Positions 51,724-60,265 are shown, counted from the first letter of the stretch. The stretch is 64,000 nt of DNA from UBA6107 sp034430175 (GCA_034430175.1 DAOUFI010000032.1:1-64000), one strand, 5' to 3'. Notes: generated by a model from the sequence alone, not told the origin. Numbers and translations: made by a program.

Positions 51724-51831
51724 CTACTTTTTTCGCTTGACGATAATAATAACGACCCCAACGAGGATGATCACCCCGATCAGCACCGGGATGAGAATAC
51801 CACTTACTGGCAATGCAGCACTGGATCCCAT
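51724..51831 (-). CDS. 35-residue single-helix membrane protein
   Basis: Reads MGSSAALPVSGILIPVLIG, then a Val/Ile-rich helix ending in KRKK. Short polar N-terminus, one membrane helix and a positive cytoplasmic end. AGGAGAT lies six bases before the ATG. It resembles the sorting-anchor tail of surface proteins but is free-standing. Function unknown. Confidence 0.6.
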   Translation of the reverse strand: MGSSAALPVSGILIPVLIGVIILVGVVIIIVKRKK

Positions 51832-51917
51832 TGTTTATCTCCTGTCATATGAAGTATGAATAAAATCCTTTCAAACCGGAGTCTCGATCAGGCTGGACTC
51901 CGGATTGAATGTAAAAA

Positions 51918-52445
51918 TCAGTCAGCCAAACCAAGACTACCTGGCAATGTCTCCGCCCAGGTCTGGATGACGTTCCAATCGCGAAAATCACCAATTGACG
52001 ATGGGTCGCTTTCGGTCATCTTGGACATCATCATCCTGAACAGAGGAGTGAGGGTATTGAGATCCAACTTCCCGGCGAAAAAGGTTGTGCTTTTTCGATT
52101 GGTCAGCCGCGCCAGGAAGGGGGTAGCGTATTTTTCAGCGTCAGCAGTACCCTTTGTAGCAGCGTCTTTCATGGCCAGCCCCACGGTAAATGCAGCAGTG
52201 GGAACCTTCGCCAATTCGTTTTTATGACGATTAACAAAAGTCATCATCTTGCCCAGGGGTCTGAACATGCGGATCGCCGTGCCCAACACCACTGCATCAT
52301 ACCCCGCCAGATTGCGCACCTGGTTGACCGGGCGCACATCCACACTAAGACCCTTGTCAGCCAACACCTGTCCGACCTTCTCCGCCACCTCGCGGGTGGA
52401 ACCAGCTTCGCTGGCATAGGCTACCAGACATTTTTTGCTCATCAT
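51918..52445 (-). CDS. Flavodoxin-domain protein
   Basis: 175 residues. An FMN-binding flavodoxin fold: VAYASEAGSTREVAEKVGQVL (phosphate loop), YDAVVLGTAIRMFRPLGKMM, then AAFTVGLAM. The pattern is that of the HemG/Flavodoxin_5 group rather than electron-carrier flavodoxins. GGAGGAAT lies before the ATG. Redox partner unknown. Monocistronic. Confidence 0.87.
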   Translation of the reverse strand: MMSKKCLVAYASEAGSTREVAEKVGQVLADKGLSVDVRPVNQVRNLAGYDAVVLGTAIRMFRPLGKMMTFVNRHKNELAKVPTAAFTVGLAMKDAATKGTADAEKYATPFLARLTNRKSTTFFAGKLDLNTLTPLFRMMMSKMTESDPSSIGDFRDWNVIQTWAETLPGSLGLAD

Positions 52446-52545
52446 TCCTCCTCAATTTTTCTTTTACGCAGGAAAAGATATATATCTGATATACGTGGTT
52501 AGCCCAAAAAAGTTTGTTGTGGCGTAGAAAAGAATCAACAAAGAT

Positions 52546-53025
52546 TCATCCCGCAACCTGGATCACCTGACGCACGAATTCCTCCGGCATAGAACAGCGT
52601 TGACTGACCTCCGTATCAGTCAACCCTTGCGCGTGCAGACGACGAACCACAGCTTCCATGGTCTCGCCAACTTCTACGATGAAACCATCGGGGTCGTAGA
52701 AGCGCATCACCCGCTGTGCCCACGGCTGCTCGCGAACCTCGTGAATGAACTCGACTCCGGCAGTTTTGAGGCGTTGCTGCAAGAGTTCGATGTCATCTTC
52801 TTCAAAGAACAGTTCGCCGTTGTTGGCTTTTTTGGTAATGGGGAAATCCGCCGCGCTGCCAAGCAGCCCCTGGAAATGGTCCGCCTGGTGAATGGTGAGA
52901 CCACATTCGAAGGGAACGTCAACGCCAAAATCAAATTTAACCCGCTGCCCGAGCAGATCTTCATAAAAAGCACGCGAGATGGCGATATCTGCAACAGTGA
53001 TCAGCACGCCCGAATACTTCACCAT
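52546..53025 (-). CDS. VOC-family (glyoxalase-like) protein A
   Basis: 159 residues. A vicinal oxygen chelate fold with ITVADIAISRAFYEDLLGQRVKFDFG, a middle ELFFEEDDIELLQQRLK and FYDPDGFIVEVGE. A C-terminal extension RLHAQGLTDTEVSQRCSMPEEFVRQV looks like a helix-turn-helix-type add-on. The start at 53025 has AAGGAG seven bases upstream and begins one base after the stop of the second VOC gene. So the two are a coupled pair. Substrate unknown. Confidence 0.87.
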   Translation of the reverse strand: MVKYSGVLITVADIAISRAFYEDLLGQRVKFDFGVDVPFECGLTIHQADHFQGLLGSAADFPITKKANNGELFFEEDDIELLQQRLKTAGVEFIHEVREQPWAQRVMRFYDPDGFIVEVGETMEAVVRRLHAQGLTDTEVSQRCSMPEEFVRQVIQVAG

Positions 53026-53026
53026 G

Positions 53027-53419
53027 CTAGTCTCCTTGTTTTGTGATCTTGCGGCCGACGGCAATCCAGCGGCCTTCATTGTCTTCAAAGATGAACTCGA
53101 GATTGGAGTAATCGGTGACTGCCAGTTCGCGTACGATCTTCACGCCCTTCTGGCGCAGTTCTTCCTGCAGCGCTTCCTGGTCGTTGGTGATGAAGTATGC
53201 GTCCTCGCCGTAACCGTGGACGATGTGGTTGGGCACGATCTTCGCCAGTGCCGACTTCGTCAGCACGATCTCGATATTGTCGCGGTACAGACAGACGTGG
53301 GGTTCAGTCACATCCAGATAGCGCACAGCCCTGAAGCCAATGTTCTCATAGAATTTCGTTGTTTCTTCGATGCTACTGGAAGGGAAAATCTGCAGCAGGT
53401 CAACAAATTGTCCGCTCAT
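53027..53419 (-). CDS. VOC-family (glyoxalase-like) protein B
   Basis: 130 residues: a VOC fold with SIEETTKFYENIGFRAVRYLDVTEPHVCLYRDNIEIVL, then AYFITNDQEALQEELRQKGVKIV and a NLEFIFEDNEGRWIAVGR end. First gene of the two-VOC unit. Resembles bleomycin-resistance or dioxygenase-type proteins in fold only; the ligand cannot be told. Confidence 0.85.
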   Translation of the reverse strand: MSGQFVDLLQIFPSSSIEETTKFYENIGFRAVRYLDVTEPHVCLYRDNIEIVLTKSALAKIVPNHIVHGYGEDAYFITNDQEALQEELRQKGVKIVRELAVTDYSNLEFIFEDNEGRWIAVGRKITKQGD

Positions 53420-53595
53420 GGAACCTCTTAAAGTTGGTATGAGCCAATTATACAGAATTCATGGAAAATTCTGTTAAGACGGGTTTTTTTATCATAAAGT
53501 ACGGGATTTACAATTCTGCAAGAATTCATGAAAAACACAAATCTGATGGTTACAATACTTTTAACAAATAATTGTTCCGCTTTCATGGAGACATT

Positions 53596-54384
53596 ATGAA
53601 ATCCATCTCCCGTATCGTGCTTATCTTCTCGCTGCTGACCGTAATGATCGGTTCGCTGTTCACCTCGGCTGTACCTGTCCAGGCCAGTACCGGCGGACAG
53701 CGCATCAAGATCACCGCCTGTCAGGCTGTCAAACTGGTGATCAAGGGCACCGCCATGGACGGGACGGCCGTGAAGTATACCCTCACCAAAGACGCCTCCG
53801 ATTGCGGCACCAACAAGATCACCAAGTACTACTTTACCGGCACGGTGAAGGTGACGGCGTATTACTACGTCTCGTCCGAGTATCCCGCCTTCAAGGGGCA
53901 AACCGTTTCAACCACCATTTCCGCCATGGAACAGTTGAGCGATTATGCCCTTGTTACGGTAACCCAACCCAGCAAACGCACCTGGATGATCTGGCGCGCT
54001 TCCACCTGGGTGACCGACAACGTGGCCTACAGCTCCACCTCGCGGCACGACGGCTACCGCCAGGACTGCTCCGGCTTCGTCTCGTTCGTATGGCAGCTCA
54101 CCAAGCCGGGTACCTCACCCAGCGGATTAACGAAATCTTCCTACCAGATCGACTTCAGTAAATTGAAACCCGGCGACGCCTTGATCTCGTCCTCACACGC
54201 CATGATCTTCGTGCAATGGGTCGACCAGAGTGCCGGCACCTTCATTGCCTACGAGGAAGAGGACACCGGTTATGGTACCGTTCAGCGTACCCTCACGCTC
54301 AATACCAAAACCGGCGTCATTAAGCAGAGCTCGTACTATACCTATTCGGGCACGTATAAAGCTTATCGGCTAAATGGACTTTAA
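53596..54384 (+). CDS. Secreted Cys/His hydrolase, NlpC/P60-CHAP-like
   Basis: 262 residues with a signal peptide (ending near VQA-STG). The N-terminal part is beta-rich (about 30-130). A papain-like domain follows with the nucleophile in QDCSGFVSFVW near 155 and a candidate His in SSHAMIFVQW about 45 residues later. This order (Cys then His, with DCSG) fits NlpC/P60-like peptidoglycan peptidases. GGAGA lies upstream of the ATG at 53596. Exported, likely acts on cell wall or surface polymer. Confidence 0.8.
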   Translation: MKSISRIVLIFSLLTVMIGSLFTSAVPVQASTGGQRIKITACQAVKLVIKGTAMDGTAVKYTLTKDASDCGTNKITKYYFTGTVKVTAYYYVSSEYPAFKGQTVSTTISAMEQLSDYALVTVTQPSKRTWMIWRASTWVTDNVAYSSTSRHDGYRQDCSGFVSFVWQLTKPGTSPSGLTKSSYQIDFSKLKPGDALISSSHAMIFVQWVDQSAGTFIAYEEEDTGYGTVQRTLTLNTKTGVIKQSSYYTYSGTYKAYRLNGL

Positions 54385-54399
54385 AACTCGGAGAACAGT

Positions 54400-54570
54400 A
54401 TGAAATATCTTAGATTCCTGTTCTTGCTTGGCGCAATCATCCTTTTCTTCTTTGGATTGTATAACTGGTTATGGCTCGACCAGATTGCTTATGCTGCCTT
54501 GTTTGTTGCCCTGGCCTCGATCGGTTATTCAGTATATTTGCATATGACCAAATCCGATCGGTCTGGATAA
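54400..54570 (+). CDS. 56-residue two-helix membrane protein
   Basis: Begins MKYLRFLFLLGAIILFFFG, then NWLWLDQIAYAALFVALASIGYS and a short basic end (HMTKSDRSG). CGGAG lies seven bases upstream. It starts 15 bases after the hydrolase gene and ends before a terminator, so the two form one unit. Function unknown. Confidence 0.65.
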   Translation: MKYLRFLFLLGAIILFFFGLYNWLWLDQIAYAALFVALASIGYSVYLHMTKSDRSG

Positions 54571-54578
54571 AGATCCAC

Positions 54579-54608
54579 AAAACCACCCTTTCGGGTGGTT
54601 TTCTTTTT
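54579..54608 (+). terminator. Terminator after the hydrolase unit
   Basis: AAAACCACCC pairs with GGGTGGTTTT around TTTC and is followed by CTTTTTTT. Confidence 0.88.
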
Positions 54609-54631
54609 TTCAGTTTCTGGCTATTCCGTAC

Positions 54632-55099
54632 CTAATCAATCGGAAACTGGACTTCGGTGATCGAATTGTCCATATCCCCCGGCTCATGGTGCAGGTAGAC
54701 CTCACGGTAACTTTGCGCGGCGGGAAGATTATGCTCTTCAAGCCAGTCTGCCAACACCTTGTGCGCGATCAGGAAATCGCTAAACTTGCCCCGATGTGTA
54801 TACGATATCACCCGGGTTTCAGGCAGGGTAAACACCGTCACCGGCCCGGCGCCTTCAACTTCTCTATCAATCGGAAAAGTGGCTTCCACCACCTCATCTT
54901 GCATCACCTCCGGCCCCTGGTGCCAGAGCGTCATGTATGGACCGATCACCTTGAGGTTATTGGCGTGGATAAAATCCCAAAGAGCTGTATGCGCCTTGTC
55001 AAAATATGCAGGCACCAGGTCATTATTTGGGACTCTCAATTCATACGATACCAGCAGTACCTCAGGAACGATCTTTACGGTAACCGGATTGTCGATCAT
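54632..55099 (-). CDS. GyrI-like effector-binding domain protein
   Basis: 155 residues, a single GyrI-like (SOUL-type) small-molecule-binding domain. It has the duplicated beta-alpha-beta-beta pattern: VLLVSYELRVPNNDLVPAYFDKAHTALWDFI, GPYMTLWHQ, then TRVISYTHRGKFSDFLIAHKVLADWLEEHNL and REVYLHHEPG. There is no DNA-binding domain. It may sequester a ligand. Monocistronic. Confidence 0.85.
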   Translation of the reverse strand: MIDNPVTVKIVPEVLLVSYELRVPNNDLVPAYFDKAHTALWDFIHANNLKVIGPYMTLWHQGPEVMQDEVVEATFPIDREVEGAGPVTVFTLPETRVISYTHRGKFSDFLIAHKVLADWLEEHNLPAAQSYREVYLHHEPGDMDNSITEVQFPID

Positions 55100-55216
55100 T
55101 TGAGCTCCAATTTTGAGTAATTATACAAGCATGGAATGGAAAACATACCCACAAAGGTGAGTTTTTCCCCTTTCAAGGAATCGCAAATATCTTGAATAAG
55201 GTAGTCGAATAGGTTC

Positions 55217-55390
55217 ATTCGCTCTTTTCGATCATCACCAGGATTTGGCCGTAGTTGTCATCCAAGATAGAATCATCCAACCGGATGGATAACGGATTAC
55301 CTTTGCCATTCACAATGCGGACGAAAGAGCAGATTGCGCCATTGTATAAATGGGAGTCTTTGCACAAAAATAGATAATTATTGCATCGAT
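55217..55390 (-). pseudogene. Possible C-terminal gene remnant
   Basis: A minus-strand frame of about 58 codons reads NGAICSFVRIVNGKGNPLS, then IRLDDSILDDNYGQILVMIEKSE and stop. It looks like protein sequence but has no ATG, GTG or ribosome site and begins directly behind the stop codon of the reductase gene. It is probably a leftover, or noise in a 295-base spacer. Confidence 0.3.
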
Positions 55391-55394
55391 CGGT

Positions 55395-56426
55395 TTACAC
55401 CATGCCAAATTTGATGAGGCTTTCAGCCATCTCAACGATCGTTTGTTGATAAGGTCTTGGCTGCCAGTTGAAGACTTCCTTAATTTGATCGGTGCAAAGG
55501 CGATATTCCCAATCAATGGAATCAGCCACGGCCTTCACCTTTGGATCGAACAAACCCAGCAAACGAATGACGAAACTCGGGATGAGTTTATGCGGAATTT
55601 TATATCCGCGCTCTGAAAAATGATCGTAAAGGATCTGGGCGAACTCGATGAGGGGTATGGAAGCGCCGTTACAGATAAACCGCTTCCCGGCTGCCTGGGG
55701 TTCGGTCATGGCCCGGATCAGGATATCCGTCAGGTCGCGCACATCGACAAGATCAAGTTGTGAGCGTGAAATTCCGGGGACCTCACCTCGCATGAGGGTG
55801 AGATACCATTCCGTGGAGGTATGCAAATGTCCATCCAGGACCGGCCCCATCACATTCGTTGGGTTCACGGCCACCAGCTCCATTTTGCGCTGGTTTTGAT
55901 CACTGTTGATCAAGTCCCAGGCTGCTTTTTCCGCCAGGGTTTTCCCCTTGTGATAGATCAAGCGCGGATGATCCACGTCCGACCAATCCTGCTCGGTAAA
56001 CACCCTGTTTTCGCCTTCGTGACCGTCAAAGATCGCGCCAATGGTAGAAAGGTAAACCACCCGATGAATGCCTTCTTTCATTGCTGCGTGCAAGACGCGC
56101 ATTGTGCCGTCCAGCGCCGGTGCGATCAAAACGCTTTCGTCCTTCGGGTTTTCAGCTTTGTATGGCGAAGCCGTGTGGATCACCGAATCGCAGCCTTTCA
56201 CGGCGGCATCCCAACCTTCGTCTTTCAGTAAGTCGGCATGGACAAATTCGAGCCTTGAAATATCCACGTGTTCCTGCAGCACCTCGCGAACATGACCTTC
56301 GTTTGCATTCGATCGCACCGTTGCCCGTACCCGGTACGACCTCTGCAGACAACATAACACAGTATGCAATCCGATGAATCCGCTTGCGCCAGTCACCAGA
56401 ACCTTGGAGATAGAGTCGGATTTCAT
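55395..56426 (-). CDS. NAD(P)-dependent epimerase/dihydroflavonol-reductase-like SDR
   Basis: 343 residues, extended SDR. The cofactor motif is TGASGFIGLH at 12-21, ADLLKDEGWDAAVKGCDSVIHTASP is the DFR/cinnamoyl-reductase-like block, STIG lies near residue 126, and the catalytic pair is in IYHKGKTLAEK. Related enzymes reduce aldehydes or ketones using NADPH. The substrate is unknown. A ribosome site (GGAGGAACA) precedes the ATG. Confidence 0.9.
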   Translation of the reverse strand: MKSDSISKVLVTGASGFIGLHTVLCCLQRSYRVRATVRSNANEGHVREVLQEHVDISRLEFVHADLLKDEGWDAAVKGCDSVIHTASPYKAENPKDESVLIAPALDGTMRVLHAAMKEGIHRVVYLSTIGAIFDGHEGENRVFTEQDWSDVDHPRLIYHKGKTLAEKAAWDLINSDQNQRKMELVAVNPTNVMGPVLDGHLHTSTEWYLTLMRGEVPGISRSQLDLVDVRDLTDILIRAMTEPQAAGKRFICNGASIPLIEFAQILYDHFSERGYKIPHKLIPSFVIRLLGLFDPKVKAVADSIDWEYRLCTDQIKEVFNWQPRPYQQTIVEMAESLIKFGMV

Positions 56427-56622
56427 TTGTTCCTCCCTGAATTTTTATAATAGTTGAATTTGTGAACGAATGACCCCGGAGATAAGTCAAATCCAATTTA
56501 TAAATCTTTTTCACTATAACGCGGATCCAATCAAAATTCAATCACAATTCCATCTCAGGATGAATTGAACCCTCATCGACTGCTCTCCTTCGCTCCGGAG
56601 TGCCGAGAAGTGAGTTAACTTT

Positions 56623-56667
56623 GGCTCCTCTGTCCCCTGCGCTGCGCTGCGGGGGCGACTCGGAGTA
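56623..56667. repeat. GGCTCCTCTGTCCCC hairpin repeat, copy 1
   Basis: GGCTCCTCTGTCCCC, a short variable loop, then GGGG-CGACTCGGAGTA. Relatives lie at 60266-60350 and 60357-60403, beyond the acquired genes. Each can form CTCC/GGAG and CCCC/GGGG stems. Copies 1 and 3 each lie just beyond an att copy and its terminator. Confidence 0.7.
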
Positions 56668-56685
56668 GTGAACTTATATAAAAAT

Positions 56686-56709
56686 AAAAACGCCCTGTAG
56701 GGCGTTTTT
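56686..56709 (-). terminator. Terminator next to att copy 1
   Basis: AAAAACGCCCT pairs with AGGGCGTTTTT and directly follows the tRNA-Asn-like 3' end on the minus strand. Confidence 0.85.
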
Positions 56710-56717
56710 ATTTTTAC

Positions 56718-56754
56718 AGGCTCCTCGTCGAAGACTCGAACTTCGAACCTAGCG
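56718..56754 (-). repeat. att copy 1: 37-bp repeat of the tRNA-Asn 3' end
   Basis: Identical over 37 bases to 60451-60487, the 3' part of tRNA-Asn from the anticodon stem to the discriminator plus CCT. Upstream (minus sense) it is joined to ATTATCTCG instead of the anticodon loop. This is the direct repeat expected at the far end of an element integrated into the tRNA gene. Confidence 0.9.
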
Positions 56755-56804
56755 AGATAATATTCTAGTCTTCTGAGAGTATATATTTCTTAATTGAAGG
56801 TTTT

Positions 56805-57179
56805 CTATTTCTCCTGATACTTAATAAATCGCTTTCCTGATCCATCTCCTGGATATGGTTCCCATCCATGTAAGCTAATAATACTCAGGACAAAAACCCA
56901 TAAATCATCAGGATGAATGTTGTCATCATAACGATAAGCAAATGAAATATCTGTGTGGGATGGTTGAATACCTAGAGTCGCATGGTGTCCTGTTGCTGAC
57001 CACCTAGGCTGATCGATTATTAATTTATGCTTCCCTGCTTTTTCAACATAAGCAAAGTATTCATAACCTTCTTTAATGATATCGTCGCAGATTTCTTGTA
57101 TTTCATCAGGATTAGTACAAAGAAAATTTAGAGTGTTGATGGAACCAATTCTGAATTCCAAAATATCCCACTTTTTCAT
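56805..57179 (-). CDS. Unknown protein (acquired)
   Basis: 124 residues, soluble, AT-rich codons. MKKWDILEFRIGSINTLNF, YEYFAYVEKAGKHKLIIDQP, ATLGIQPSHTDISFAYRYDDN and a Trp-rich C-terminus suggest a small alpha/beta fold, possibly an immunity or regulatory protein. No family recognised. A weak AGGAGG-type site lies before the ATG. It is the first gene inside att copy 1. Confidence 0.6.
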   Translation of the reverse strand: MKKWDILEFRIGSINTLNFLCTNPDEIQEICDDIIKEGYEYFAYVEKAGKHKLIIDQPRWSATGHHATLGIQPSHTDISFAYRYDDNIHPDDLWVFVLSIISLHGWEPYPGDGSGKRFIKYQEK

Positions 57180-57247
57180 ATATCCTCCTGACGTTTAATG
57201 ATTTCAATATACATTGTTCTTGAAAACTAGGCACATTATTTATTCAC

Positions 57248-57715
57248 TTAAACAATACGAGCCAATGGATTGCTTTCAGACATATCAATTAAATTAGGTT
57301 CAGATAGAAACTCATTAATTATTCGATTCGTAAATTTCATAGGATTTATACAAATCATGTTTATTTCATTAATTTTCGAAAACACGGGCTTGTCTGAAAA
57401 GTCATCCTTAAAAAATAAACGCGTCGGTCCAATTTTCGGCATCGCTTGATGTAATAATCCATTTCTACACATTCCCCAAAAGATTGAACGTTCTTTTTCC
57501 GATATATCTAAATCTTTACACATTGCTTTGTATATTGTCTCTTCATCTGATTTAATGTTTTTTGATTTTAGTCGTGCAATGATTAGCCTCTCGTAGAGAG
57601 CAAGCCCAACAATAAAAACCACCCATCCACCATCACCATTTGGTATTTTCTCTAAGCGTTTAATTGGCTCTACATACCACCGATGAAACAGAGTGATTTT
57701 TTCTAGGTCGCCCAT
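57248..57715 (-). CDS. Unknown protein (acquired)
   Basis: 155 residues, soluble, largely helical: ITLFHRWYVEPIKRLEKIPN, LYERLIIARLKSKNIKSDEETIYK, MCRNGLLHQAMPKIGPTRLFFKDDF and a C-terminal NPMKFTNRIINEFLSEPNL. MCRNGLLHQ (Arg-x4-His) resembles the nucleotide-binding arginine-histidine of HEPN proteins (R-x4-H), weakly. AAT-rich coding sequence. It sits between the XRE remnant and the 124-residue gene, same strand. Confidence 0.6.
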   Translation of the reverse strand: MGDLEKITLFHRWYVEPIKRLEKIPNGDGGWVVFIVGLALYERLIIARLKSKNIKSDEETIYKAMCKDLDISEKERSIFWGMCRNGLLHQAMPKIGPTRLFFKDDFSDKPVFSKINEINMICINPMKFTNRIINEFLSEPNLIDMSESNPLARIV

Positions 57716-57769
57716 TATTCAGCTCCTGAAAATATGAACTTGTCCTAATTCTGGTTATCAAAAGCGATT

Positions 57770-58015
57770 CTAAAGACTGTTAATTGCCTTGATCTGAGCA
57801 ATTATTTTTCTTAGGTCGTCCTCGTCCAAGTTTCGTGCATTGATTATCAATTCTTGTTCCAAGATCAACAAACTAGCCTCGTTCACAGGATGCAACATAT
57901 CCATTGAAAAGAAGTATTGAATAGGTTTGTTTAGAGCATTGCTCAAATAGATAATCTCTTCTGTGCTGACTGCCCGTTTTCCTGATTCAATTTGAGATAT
58001 GGCTACTAGAGACAA
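57770..58015 (-). pseudogene. 5'-truncated XRE-type regulator
   Basis: 81 codons. ISQIESGKRAVSTEEIIYLSNALNKPIQYFF is the second half of an HTH_3 domain, and a helical tail follows. The first two helices are missing. The frame upstream runs only about nine codons before a stop and contains no HTH sequence. It abuts the integrase fragment back to back, so a deletion probably fused the two ends. Confidence 0.75.
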
Positions 58016-58065
58016 AAAATCAACCCAGAAAAAAGTATTTTACCTTCATGCTCTCGTAGGCATGA

Positions 58066-58293
58066 TCTTTGTTAATTTTCTCACCAAATCATACACCTCA
58101 CAAATTCAGGCATGGACATGTTCACTATGGCCAGGCGCACTCAAAGACGCAAGAAGATTACAAAGCAGTTAGTCAAAATGTGATGCATTCCACTACTGGA
58201 ATTACCGATCAGTTTTATTCAAATATGGATGATGATGTAAAAAAGTCAAAAATTGACTCTATGTTTTCGGAATCTCTAGATATTGGCTCTTGA
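58066..58293 (+). pseudogene. C-terminal fragment of a tyrosine recombinase (integrase)
   Basis: About 75 codons. TPHKFRHGHVHYGQAH carries the H-x-x-R-H of the phage-integrase catalytic core, DYKAVSQNVMHSTTGIT the second conserved block, and ITDQFYSNM the nucleophilic Tyr. Everything before about the last quarter of an integrase is absent and no start is present. It lies between att copies 1 and 2 and explains how the region was acquired. Confidence 0.85.
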
Positions 58294-58966
58294 TCTTCTT
58301 TATTTCATCTTTGCCAATGTTTAGTAACTGAAAATCATTAATCTTTAGTAGGTTTTGGAGCTTAAAGAACCCATAAGTTTTTTCGCCAGCTGTATATACG
58401 GTAACTATTAAATAATAGGTTCCTTTTGGGATTTGAAGATCAGCATTTCGCCAACCTTTGTAGTAGATATCATTATTCCAAATATAGCATTCATCTTCAG
58501 CGTCATAACGAGTTGCTATGTCTATTAATTCATCTGTTCCTGGAAAACAGTTGCGGGTCATTACAGAATTGTATTTTGCTGGATCAAAAACTATTAGCGG
58601 CTGCCTTGTATTAGTGTCTATTTGGACAGTGTAAGGCTCATCTGAATTTGTCCATCTGCCATGAACAGGTTTTGAAAAGAGTGGTGCTAATCCTTCTATG
58701 GTTAACAGCTGAATGGACACATTGCAATGTACAGCAGATTCTCTTTTCAACCACCAAGAGTAAAATTCTTTTACTTTTCGGTTGATCAATTTAACACGTA
58801 AAACCTTAATAATTCTCGCTGGTTTATCTTTAGGAAGATTATTATCAAAATTAAAATCAGCCAAAGTAATTGATAGTTTAGGCTTCCTTTGATTTTCAAT
58901 TGGAATCAACAAGAAGAAAGAAAAAACTGCACCTAAAAATGCACTGATGATAGTATAGATATCCAT
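58259..58966 (-). CDS. Unknown membrane-anchored protein (acquired)
   Basis: 235 residues with one N-terminal membrane helix (about 5-22) and a large soluble domain. KPKLSITLADFNFDNNLP, RVKLINRKVKEFYSWWLKRESA and QIPKGTYYLIVTVYTAG suggest a beta-sandwich. AT-rich codons. The 3' end overlaps the integrase fragment by 35 bases in the opposite strand. GGGAGGGAC lies before the ATG. No family recognised. Confidence 0.65.
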   Translation of the reverse strand: MDIYTIISAFLGAVFSFFLLIPIENQRKPKLSITLADFNFDNNLPKDKPARIIKVLRVKLINRKVKEFYSWWLKRESAVHCNVSIQLLTIEGLAPLFSKPVHGRWTNSDEPYTVQIDTNTRQPLIVFDPAKYNSVMTRNCFPGTDELIDIATRYDAEDECYIWNNDIYYKGWRNADLQIPKGTYYLIVTVYTAGEKTYGFFKLQNLLKINDFQLLNIGKDEIKKIKSQYLEIPKT

Positions 58967-59013
58967 AGTCCCTCCCTATTTGATACTTATTTATAGCATG
59001 GATTAAATTAAAT

Positions 59014-59048
59014 AAAAAGACACCTTGAACGATTTTAGGTGTCTTTTT
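59014..59048 (-). terminator. Terminator next to att copy 2
   Basis: AAAAAGACACCT pairs with AGGTGTCTTTTT and directly follows the tRNA-like 3' end on the minus strand. Confidence 0.82.
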
Positions 59049-59057
59049 GGTCAATAA

Positions 59058-59118
59058 CTCCTCGTCGAAGACTTGAACGCCTGCACCCTTCAGGGCGTCG
59101 AACCTATCGAGATGATGC
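59058..59118 (-). repeat. att copy 2: diverged tRNA-Asn 3' end
   Basis: On the minus strand ATCATCTCGATAGGTTCGA, then a T-arm insert (CGCCCTGAAGGGTGCAGGCG), then TTCAAGTCTTCGACGAGGAG. It keeps the 3' acceptor strand of tRNA-Asn but is changed in the T arm. The insert matches the 36883 remnant. Confidence 0.8.
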
Positions 59119-59162
59119 ATATATCTTTCTAGTCCACAAAAAGATTTTTTTGAAAGCTTCTT

Positions 59163-59717
59163 TTAAGCTACTCTTTTCTTACTTTCTGCATCAAAATCAA
59201 TTCCTGATTCATCACATGCGTTTGAAAAAATACCTAAAATTGTTGAATAAAAAGCATCTCGTTCAGTTTCAAATTCGGTACGAAATTTGTTTTTTGCTCC
59301 TACAAGCATTCCGATTCCAATTGCTAATGCAACTAAACCGACTCCTGTCCAGCAAAAAATTACTCCCATTCCTGTTAATACTGTACCCCACATTGTTTGG
59401 TTGCCAACTTTTTTAAGATCGCATTGAGCAAATAGAAGATTGATCCTTAGATCTTTGCCGTACAGTTCTGTATTTACGGCCAAGTGAACATTGATCTCAG
59501 GATTTATTTTATGAGAGATGATTAGGTAATTATTTTTTTCAATTTTTTCTCTCTTTAATGTTGTGTTTGGGATGCCTCTATGCTCTACAAGTTCATAAAA
59601 CCTCTCAAAGAGATCATTTGCCTTTGCTCCTTCAAATGGAATATTACCCTCAAGAGAATCAACATAGTAAAAAAATCCAGCTTTCTTGAGTCCGTTAATT
59701 ACTTGTTTCTCTGGCAT
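59163..59717 (-). CDS. Unknown protein with internal membrane hairpin (acquired)
   Basis: 184 residues: a soluble N-terminal half (about 1-105, with EGNIPFEGAKANDLFERFYELVEHRGIP), a membrane hairpin rich in Gly at about 108-140 (TVLTGMGVIFCWTGVGLVALAIGIGM), then a charged helix. GGAGGATAAC precedes the ATG. It starts ten bases after the neighbouring two-helix membrane gene, so they form a pair. Function unknown. Confidence 0.65.
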   Translation of the reverse strand: MPEKQVINGLKKAGFFYYVDSLEGNIPFEGAKANDLFERFYELVEHRGIPNTTLKREKIEKNNYLIISHKINPEINVHLAVNTELYGKDLRINLLFAQCDLKKVGNQTMWGTVLTGMGVIFCWTGVGLVALAIGIGMLVGAKNKFRTEFETERDAFYSTILGIFSNACDESGIDFDAESKKRVA

Positions 59718-59727
59718 TGTTATCCTC

Positions 59728-60123
59728 CTATTTGAAATCTAGAATTTTTTTCTTATTTAAATAAATAAGTTCTTGAAGCTCTTTTATTCGCCGTTTACAA
59801 AAAATCACAATTCTTATCGTAGATAGCAAATAAGTGAAAAAAAAGGATATAAGTGCAAAAATCAATCCTTCAATTATTAATTTTTTTATATTTAATAAAC
59901 CAATAATCAATATTCCCCATAAAATTATGTTGACTACCCAAACGAATATCGATAACAAACTCTTCGAATTATCTTCTAGATACGATTGTGATTTCTTAAT
60001 TTTCTTATAATAATCCCCGCGACTAAAAGGATTTTCTAAAAAATTTTTTAAGAGACCAACTTCGTTCTCATTTTTTTCAATAATCTCATTAATCCTTGAT
60101 AATCTGTCATTTTCTACGATCAT
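59728..60123 (-). CDS. Two-helix membrane protein with N-terminal coiled coil (acquired)
   Basis: 131 residues. A charged N-terminal coiled-coil-like region (SRINEIIEKNENEVGLLKNFL), two membrane helices at about 56-75 and 82-104, and a basic C-terminal helix (KRRIKELQELIYLNKKK). The start at 60123 is chosen because AGGAGGAAAA lies directly upstream; a longer frame has no ribosome site. First gene of a two-gene unit with the 59163-59717 product. Confidence 0.65.
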   Translation of the reverse strand: MIVENDRLSRINEIIEKNENEVGLLKNFLENPFSRGDYYKKIKKSQSYLEDNSKSLLSIFVWVVNIILWGILIIGLLNIKKLIIEGLIFALISFFFTYLLSTIRIVIFCKRRIKELQELIYLNKKKILDFK

Positions 60124-60265
60124 TTTTCCTCCTGAAATTGATTCTATAATTTTAGCAAAACTATTTTCTAATTGCAAACGATTTTCAAATCTAGATTCCA
60201 AATTTCTAATGCGTCCTTTTCAATCCCCTCATGAAATAATGTAGAGTGCCTAGGAGTGTGGAGCG

